Source: Ammonifex thiophilus (lineage in GTDB: Bacteria; Bacillota; Desulfotomaculia; Desulfotomaculales; Ammonificaceae). From it: 64,000 nt of DNA. Below, piece after piece: positions 58,937 to 64,000 of the stretch. Position numbers and translations under genes: made by a program. The stretch spans positions 59,506-123,505 of the forward strand of contig NZ_QSLN01000004.1 in assembly GCF_003368535.1 (NCBI RefSeq), in the 5' to 3' direction. Each line of letters begins with the position of its first letter. The stretch's first letter is position 1. Under the pieces are notes generated by a model. It ran no database searches. It was not told the DNA's origin and was given only the letters and a program-made list of their open reading frames with translations.

Positions 58937-59506
58937 CTAGGCTCGGGGCGCCTGGTAAACTTCGCGCTTGAGCACGCAAATGTCGGGCAGGTTGCGGTAG
59001 CGCCCGGCGTAATCCAGACCGTATCCCACCACGAACTCGTCCGGGATAGTGAAACCCACGTAATCCACCTGCACCGGCACCTTGCGGCGCTCCGGCTTGT
59101 CCAGCAGAACGCAGACCTTAAGTAATTGAGGTTGGCGGGATTTTAGGTGCCCCAGCAAGTAGTTAAGGGTAAGCCCGGTGTCTACGATGTCCTCCACCAA
59201 CAGTATCCGCTTCCCGGTTATGTCGTAGTCCAAATCCTTGGTTATGCGCACTACGCCAGAAGAAACGCTGGACTTACCGTAACTCGATACGGCCAAGAAA
59301 TCTATCTCCACCGGGAAAGGAAGCTTGCGTACCAGATCAGCTAGAAAGATGACCGCACCTTTCAGCACCCCTATAACCAAAAGCTCCCCTCCGGCCAATT
59401 CGGAAGCGATGGCCCCGGCCAGATCCTCCAGCCGGGCGGCTATCTCCTCCCTGGAGATCAGCACCCTATCTATTTCCTGCCATAAAGAAAGCTTTCCTTT
59501 ACCCAC
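58937..59506 (-). CDS. hpt: Hypoxanthine phosphoribosyltransferase
   Basis: 189 aa. PRPP site LLVEDIVDTGLTL, GVLKGAVIF flexible segment and purine site GYGLDYAGRYRNLP. Salvages hypoxanthine and guanine. Hypoxanthine is also the expected product of the MtaD/MtnP route at the window start. Its start overlaps the upstream kinase-like gene by 37 bp. Confidence 0.95.
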   Translation of the reverse strand: MGKGKLSLWQEIDRVLISREEIAARLEDLAGAIASELAGGELLVIGVLKGAVIFLADLVRKLPFPVEIDFLAVSSYGKSSVSSGVVRITKDLDYDITGKRILLVEDIVDTGLTLNYLLGHLKSRQPQLLKVCVLLDKPERRKVPVQVDYVGFTIPDEFVVGYGLDYAGRYRNLPDICVLKREVYQAPRA

Positions 59507-60198
59507 CTCAGCGGAACCTCCAAGTTCAAGCGGTTTAACTCCCTCAAAGAGCCCTCCGACCAGAGGCGACCCCCCTCAAGGGTCTTGAGCCACTGGCGCG
59601 TCAGGAAGAAAACGCTCTCCTCACCGTCGTCCTGAAGTCTACAGGATCCCTGGGGATCCAGGGGGTATTCCAGGGTGAAAAGTATAGTTTTAGAAGTTGA
59701 GCCACAGCACAAAACCACTTTGCCCCCGACGGGACTCCGCTTTATGGCCCACTCCACCAGCCCCAGCAGGATCTCCTGCAGAAACCCCGTCGGCACCAGC
59801 ACTTTCTTAGCCTTGCCCCTGATATAAGCTTCAAACTTCACCCCGCACTGGCTGGCAAGTGGCCGGATCTGCCAGTAACAAGAAGCCACTAATGCCTCAA
59901 CCGTGGCCTTGGGTGGCAGCTCTTTTTCCGCACCGGTTTTAACCAGGCGGCGCAGGAGCCTGCGTAATTCTAGGCTCCGCTCCCGCAGGCTCAACAGAAC
60001 CTGTTCTCCTTCGAAGGTTAAATTTTCTTCCAGAAGCGCCGCTTCACTGAGCAAGGCCAATCCGGTGAGGAGGTGGCGTATTTTGCCCTCGACCAGGTGG
60101 AAAAGTTCGCTTTTCTCAGTTGTTCCAAAGTTCAGATTTCCATATTTAGTGCTATTTTCCTTAATATACTGCGGCAGTTCGCGCTCGGGAAAAACCAT
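59470..60198 (-). CDS. Degenerate histidine-kinase-like protein
   Basis: 242 aa. The order is that of a kinase core: a dimerisation helix pair (SELFHLVEGKIRHLLTGLAL, about 30-90) and an ATPase-like half (EILLGLVEWAIKRSPVGGKV near 150, ending WLKTLEGGRLW near 215). The N-box lacks its Asn and the G-boxes are missing (DDGEESVFFLTRQW), so ATP binding is doubtful. It might bind a kinase or act as a regulator. First gene of the hpt-guaA operon. Confidence 0.65.
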   Translation of the reverse strand: MVFPERELPQYIKENSTKYGNLNFGTTEKSELFHLVEGKIRHLLTGLALLSEAALLEENLTFEGEQVLLSLRERSLELRRLLRRLVKTGAEKELPPKATVEALVASCYWQIRPLASQCGVKFEAYIRGKAKKVLVPTGFLQEILLGLVEWAIKRSPVGGKVVLCCGSTSKTILFTLEYPLDPQGSCRLQDDGEESVFFLTRQWLKTLEGGRLWSEGSLRELNRLNLEVPLRWVKESFLYGRK

Positions 60199-60239
60199 TT
60201 CCGCACGGCCTCCGTCGCTCGTCCCCTAAATCGAGCTTT

Positions 60240-60268
60240 AATCTATCACCCCCCTGGTATCATGTCAA
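60240..60268 (-). promoter_or_regulatory. Promoter of the kinase-like-hpt-guaA operon
   Basis: Perfect TTGACA (60263-60268) and TAGATT (60240-60245) on the minus strand with a 17-bp spacer. The gap 60199-60301 has no other gene and no clear terminator for lysC. Confidence 0.75.
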
Positions 60269-60301
60269 CCAGCCTTTTTTGCCGCTTCTTGACAAGAAAT
60301 G

Positions 60302-61537
60302 CTATTCCCTGTCCCCCAGATTCTCCAAACCGAAGTGCCGGTGCAGCGCCCTGACCGCCCTAGGCACTTCTTCTTCCTTGATTATACAGGAAACTTTGAT
60401 TTCGGAGGTGCTTATCATCTCGATGTTAATTCCTTCGCGGCTTAAAGCCTCAAACATAGCCGCGGCAACACCGGGACGGGTTATCATCCCCGCGCCCACA
60501 ATTGATACTTTCCCCACCCGATCGTCGAAGGTGTAACCTTTGGCTCCTATCTCTTCCTTCACTTTCTCCACCACCTTGAGGGCCTGGGGAAGGTCGTAGC
60601 GCGAGACGGTGAAGGAAATGTCGTTCCGGCCGTCGCGTGTCATTCCTTGGATTATCATGTCCACATTTATGTTTTCCGCCGCTAAGGAGGAGAAGAGGCG
60701 GTAGGCTATGCCCGGCCGGTCGTAAACGTCGAAGATCCCGATCCTGGCCACATTGAGGTCGTGGGCCACCCCGCTGACTACCCTCTTTTTCTCCATATCG
60801 TCCTCCTCCCTGATCACCGTACCTAGATCTTCAGAAAAACTGGAACGCACTCGCAGGGGAACCTGATAGATCTTAGCCAACTCCACCGCTCGGGGGTGTA
60901 GAACTACCGCCCCCAAGCAGGCCAGCTCAAGCATTTCGTCGTAAGATATGGCCGGCAGCTTGACCGCTTCCGGAACCAGACGGGGGTCGGCGGTAAAGAC
61001 CCCTTCCACGTCGGTGTAGATCTCGCACAGGTCTGCCTGCAAGGCTGCGGCCAAAGCTACCGCCGTAGTGTCCGAGCCGCCGCGCCCCAGGGTAGTCACG
61101 TCGCCGTTGGGCGCCAGCCCCTGGAAGCCGGCAACCACTGGGATGCGTCCCGCCGCCAGCTCCTTTTTAAGCCGGTGGGTATCCACCGTGCTTATGCTGG
61201 CCTTGCCGTAAACGCCGTCGGTGGTTATCCCGGCCTGCGCTCCAGTAAGCGAGATCGCCTCGGCCCCTAGGGCCTGTAGGGCCATGGCCAATAAGGCTAT
61301 CGATACTTGCTCTCCAGTACTCAAAAGCTGGTCCATTTCCCGCGGGGAGGGGTCGGAAGTTACCTGGCGGGCCAGGTCTATGAGCTCATCGGTGGTGTCT
61401 CCCATGGCTGAGACCACCACCACTACCTCGTCGCCTGCCTGCTTTGTGCGCCAGACCCGCTCGGCCACTCGCTTTATCCTCTCCGCGTTGGCTACCGAAC
61501 TACCCCCGAACTTCTGAACTACCAGCATTTTACCCAC
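60302..61537 (-). CDS. lysC: Aspartate kinase
   Basis: 411 aa. KFGGSSVA at the N-terminus, GRGGSDTTAVALAAAL in the kinase domain and two ACT repeats at the C-terminus (VYDRPGIAYRLF and IVGAGMITRPGVA), expected to bind lysine or threonine for feedback. No stand-alone beta start is predicted here with confidence. It lies 39 bp after thrB. Confidence 0.96.
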   Translation of the reverse strand: MGKMLVVQKFGGSSVANAERIKRVAERVWRTKQAGDEVVVVVSAMGDTTDELIDLARQVTSDPSPREMDQLLSTGEQVSIALLAMALQALGAEAISLTGAQAGITTDGVYGKASISTVDTHRLKKELAAGRIPVVAGFQGLAPNGDVTTLGRGGSDTTAVALAAALQADLCEIYTDVEGVFTADPRLVPEAVKLPAISYDEMLELACLGAVVLHPRAVELAKIYQVPLRVRSSFSEDLGTVIREEDDMEKKRVVSGVAHDLNVARIGIFDVYDRPGIAYRLFSSLAAENINVDMIIQGMTRDGRNDISFTVSRYDLPQALKVVEKVKEEIGAKGYTFDDRVGKVSIVGAGMITRPGVAAAMFEALSREGINIEMISTSEIKVSCIIKEEEVPRAVRALHRHFGLENLGDRE

Positions 61538-61576
61538 CTCGAGCCGTTTCCCCCAGAAATTTTACGATCTCTTTGG

Positions 61577-62500
61577 TTAGGATGCTACTTCGCACTTAGC
61601 CCCTTTGTTGTCCGGGACCAAAACGAGCAAGCGTGCTTCCACCCCCGCCCGCGCAAAGGCCTCCCGCATGGCCTCTCCCACCTCAGAAGCCAAGGCTTCT
61701 GGGGTTAAAGCTACCAAAGAGGGGCCAGCCCCGCTTAAAGCTGCTCCCCAAGCCCCCGCCGCCAGCGCCGCCTCAATAACCTTGCCGGCACCGGGAATGA
61801 GCTTTTCCCGGTAAGGATAGTAAAGGCGATCCTCCATAGCCCAGCGCAAGAGCTCGTAACGCCGGCAAGCGAACGCGCTGCTCAGCAAAGCAGCGCGCGC
61901 TAGGTTAAAGAGGACCTCTTCCCGCCGGTAATGGGAAGGAAGAAGGCGGCGCGAAGCAGCGGTAGGAAGGGGGAAATGCGGGAGGGCTACCACGATCCTA
62001 AGCTCCGGATCCACCTCCACTCGGCTTACCACAACTCCCCTCTCTGTTCGGGCTACTGCCACTGCTCCACCCAGCAAGGAAGCGGCCACATTGTCCGGAT
62101 GTCCCTCCATGTCCGCAGCGAGGTTTAAAACCTCTTCCTTAGTTAAGGCGGAACCGGTAAGCAAGTTGGCAGCTAGACTGCCCGCCACGATCGCCGCTCC
62201 GCTCGATCCCAGACCCGCTCCTAGCGGGATTTGGTTGTCCACGGTGATCTTTAAGCCGGAAAAAGTAAAAACCGTCTTCACCTGCTCCCCCACGCGCCTG
62301 AAGGCTCCCAGAATAAGACTCCTTTCCCTTTCCTGCCACAGGAGAGAAGCTCCCTCGCCCTTTATCTCCCAGAGTACCCCTTCTTCCCGGCGCGACTCCA
62401 CCGTCACCCTTAGGTAAAGAGAAAGCGCCAGGGCAAAACAGTCACAACCCGATCCTAGGTTGGCCGTGCTGGCCGGTACAGTCACGCTTATCAGAGTCAT
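61577..62500 (-). CDS. thrB: Homoserine kinase
   Basis: 307 aa GHMP kinase phosphorylating homoserine. VPASTANLGSGCDCFALAL at the N-terminus, the ATP loop IPLGAGLGSSGAA and GHPDNVAASLLGG. The ATG at 62500 overlaps the hom stop as ATGA. A longer frame upstream only shadows hom. Confidence 0.95.
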   Translation of the reverse strand: MTLISVTVPASTANLGSGCDCFALALSLYLRVTVESRREEGVLWEIKGEGASLLWQERERSLILGAFRRVGEQVKTVFTFSGLKITVDNQIPLGAGLGSSGAAIVAGSLAANLLTGSALTKEEVLNLAADMEGHPDNVAASLLGGAVAVARTERGVVVSRVEVDPELRIVVALPHFPLPTAASRRLLPSHYRREEVLFNLARAALLSSAFACRRYELLRWAMEDRLYYPYREKLIPGAGKVIEAALAAGAWGAALSGAGPSLVALTPEALASEVGEAMREAFARAGVEARLLVLVPDNKGAKCEVAS

Positions 62501-63780
62501 TCCTCCAGCACCCGTATGACGTTGGCCACCGCCTCTACGGTGGGGAGCTTCTTTAGTTCTTCTTCGGCGGCGCGCAAGTTGGCTTCCTTCACCCGGTGGG
62601 TTACCAACACCAGGTCGGCCACCTCGCCGGTGGTTTTCTGGATCACTGCGGCCAAGCTCACCTCGTGGCGCCCGAAGGCACCGGCTATACCCGCCAGCAC
62701 CCCGGGGCGGTCGACGGCTTTTATCCGCAGGTAAAAGCAGGATTCCGTCTCTCCCACCGGAACCAGCGGTTTTTGCTCGAAGCAGGTGCACCCCCACATT
62801 CCCTTTACCCCGTGTAAAAGCTGCCTGGCCGCCGCCATGATATCGCTCACCACTGCGCTGGCGGTGGGGAGCTCCCCCGCTCCCCGACCGTAAAACATGG
62901 CCTCCCCTACGGCGTCCCCCCGGACGAAGACGGCGTTGAAGACGTCGCGCACCGACGCTAGGGGGTGTTTGAGGGAAACGAGGGCGGGGTGAACCCGCAC
63001 CTCTAGACCCTTTTCTGTTTCTCGGGCCAGGGCCAGAAGCTTTATGGTATAGCCCAGCTCCCGAGCGTACTTTATGTCGGCCGGTTCTATCCGGCTTATC
63101 CCCTCGGCGTATACTTCCGGGAAGGTCACCCGGGAGTTGAAGGCGATAGAGGCCAAAATGGCTATTTTGCGGGCTGCGTCTAGCCCTTCAATATCGGCGC
63201 GGGGATCGGCTTCGGCGTACCCGTACTTTTGGGCTTCGTTCAGGGCCAAGGCGAAATCCAAACCTTCCTCCGACATCCGGGTCAGAATGTAGTTAGTTGT
63301 ACCATTGATAATACCGATAATTTCGTGGATGCGGTTGGCAGCCAAAGACTCCTTGAGGATCTTTATGATGGGGATGCCTCCCGCCACGCTGGCCTCAAAA
63401 AAGAGGTCGGCCCTGGCGGCTGAAGCCACATCAAAGAGCTCTTTGCCGTGCAGGGCCAGCAGATCTTTGTTGGCCGTGACCACCATCTTCCCCTGCTCCA
63501 GGGCTTGGAGCACATACTGTCGCGCTGGCTCTACTCCACCCATGACCTCCACCACAATATCCACCGCCGGGTGGGAAAGCACATCTTGAGGGTTGGTGGT
63601 CAAAAGCTCCGGAGGCACGGCAAGCCCCCGGTCCTTTTGAGGATCCCGCACCAGAATCTTTACTACTTCCAGCCGGGCACCAAGGCGGGAGGCGATTATC
63701 TCCCCGTTTCCTTGAAGCACCCGGTAAACACCCCGCCCCACTGTTCCCAACCCTAAAAGCCCTACCCCGAAGCTCCGCAC
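62497..63780 (-). CDS. hom: Homoserine dehydrogenase
   Basis: 427 aa. NAD-binding GLLGLGTVGRGV, NGTTNYILTRM, and catalytic Asp/Lys in YAEADPRADIEGLDAARK. A C-terminal ACT domain (YLRIKAVDRPGVLAGIAGAF) allows threonine feedback. The start is GTG 63780, 7 bases after GGGGAGG; the in-frame TTG at 63798 lacks a Shine-Dalgarno. First gene of hom-thrB-lysC. Confidence 0.95.
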   Translation of the reverse strand: MRSFGVGLLGLGTVGRGVYRVLQGNGEIIASRLGARLEVVKILVRDPQKDRGLAVPPELLTTNPQDVLSHPAVDIVVEVMGGVEPARQYVLQALEQGKMVVTANKDLLALHGKELFDVASAARADLFFEASVAGGIPIIKILKESLAANRIHEIIGIINGTTNYILTRMSEEGLDFALALNEAQKYGYAEADPRADIEGLDAARKIAILASIAFNSRVTFPEVYAEGISRIEPADIKYARELGYTIKLLALARETEKGLEVRVHPALVSLKHPLASVRDVFNAVFVRGDAVGEAMFYGRGAGELPTASAVVSDIMAAARQLLHGVKGMWGCTCFEQKPLVPVGETESCFYLRIKAVDRPGVLAGIAGAFGRHEVSLAAVIQKTTGEVADLVLVTHRVKEANLRAAEEELKKLPTVEAVANVIRVLEE

Positions 63781-63826
63781 TAGGGCTCCTCCCCTCAATT
63801 CCTAGAGCCTGTCCACATACAAAAGA

Positions 63827-63835
63827 ATTATATCA
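63827..63835 (-). promoter_or_regulatory. Extended -10 promoter of hom-thrB-lysC
   Basis: TGATATAAT on the minus strand (TATAAT at 63827-63832). The -35 is poor (TTCCTG at 18 bp), but the extended -10 is perfect. It lies about 45 bp before the GTG start of hom. Confidence 0.65.
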
Positions 63836-63839
63836 CTCA

Positions 63840-64000
63840 AACCTCTTGCCCAGGAAGATACTTTGGCCTTCAAAGATCGTGTCAACCTACTGTAGGAGTC
63901 TCGAGCCCCACCATCCCCGGACCAGGACGAACTACCAGAGAAGATCGATGTTCCGGCTCAAAGCTTTGAGGGCTCTGGTTAATGATGTTACCGGACCTCG
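63840..64000. other. No assignable gene; possible end of an upstream gene
   Basis: No protein or RNA that I recognise. Two minus-strand frames stay open from the window edge for 22 and 38 codons before stops; either could be the 3' end of a gene starting beyond 64000. An accagag/ctctggt inverted repeat lies near 63933-63980. Confidence 0.3.

Noticed and set aside
1..64000. CRISPR arrays, insertion sequences, prophage or integrase genes
   Set aside because: I saw no regularly spaced repeats, transposase, integrase or phage-like proteins; the region reads as core chromosome.

Overview
The window is a gene-dense, GC-rich (roughly 58-60%) bacterial chromosome segment. It has frequent GTG and TTG starts, purine-rich Shine-Dalgarno sites, sigma-A type promoters, one tRNA, one B12 riboswitch and many overlapping genes. 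An APS reductase (aprBA), a Qmo-type electron-transfer locus, a complete set of anaerobic corrin-ring enzymes, desulfoferrodoxin/rubredoxin and Firmicute-type LytS/LytTR and YceD-rpmF modules together suggest an anaerobic, probably thermophilic, sulfate- or sulfur-reducing Firmicute of the Moorellales/Thermoanaerobacterales kind. Ammonifex or a close relative is my guess, not a proven assignment.

Layout. 1-6.3 kb: a frameshifted rRNA methyltransferase, then a salvage operon for S-adenosylhomocysteine, methylthioadenosine and probably 5'-deoxyadenosine (mtaD, class II aldolase, ahcY, mtnA, mtnP). 6.3-14.1 kb: ftsY-rnc, the fatty-acid operon (plsX-fabH-fabD-fabG-acpP-fabF) and yceD-rpmF. 14.2-18.2 kb: hslO, oxygen-defence dfx-rubredoxin, a DUF1858 protein and a slipin/NfeD membrane-quality pair. 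18.3-26.7 kb: a THEP1 NTPase, then cobalamin genes cbiD/E-T-L-F-G-H-J-X-C behind a cobalamin riboswitch. Between riboswitch and cbiD lies what looks like a deletion scar joining the start of cbiM to the end of cbiO. 26.7-29.5 kb: aprA-aprB plus a divergent arginase-fold protein. 29.6-34.5 kb: lgt and molybdenum/tungsten cofactor genes (mogA/moaB-like, moaC and two moeA paralogues). 34.6-36.2 kb: a bacterial eRF1-like protein and a small exported protein.

36.3-41.7 kb: a Qmo-like operon (MvhD-like, QmoA, full-length HdrA, a winged-helix protein, QmoC) behind a strong promoter and an attenuator-like leader. It probably passes electrons between the quinone pool or soluble carriers and AprAB. 41.8-45.8 kb: glycerol dehydrogenase and a cyclic-di-GMP pair (degenerate EAL-CBS-GGDEF and HD-GYP). 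45.9-51.1 kb: an orphan CofE-like ligase, an amidase, fabI, a PfkB kinase, a HAD phosphatase and a PurN-like formyltransferase. 51.2-55.6 kb: a LytS/LytTR two-component system followed by CstA, the arrangement of pyruvate-sensing systems. 55.7-57.2 kb: rnhA (possibly leaderless), a short ferritin-like protein, nfu and a hypothetical. 57.2-60.3 kb: tRNA-Thr(CGT) and a purine operon (a catalytically doubtful histidine-kinase-like protein, hpt, guaA). 60.3-63.8 kb: hom-thrB-lysC. The last 220 bases hold the hom promoter and nothing else I can name.

Most genes lie on the minus strand. Plus-strand exceptions are dfx-rubredoxin, THEP1, the eRF1-like gene, gldA, lytS-lytT-cstA and rnhA-ferritin-nfu.
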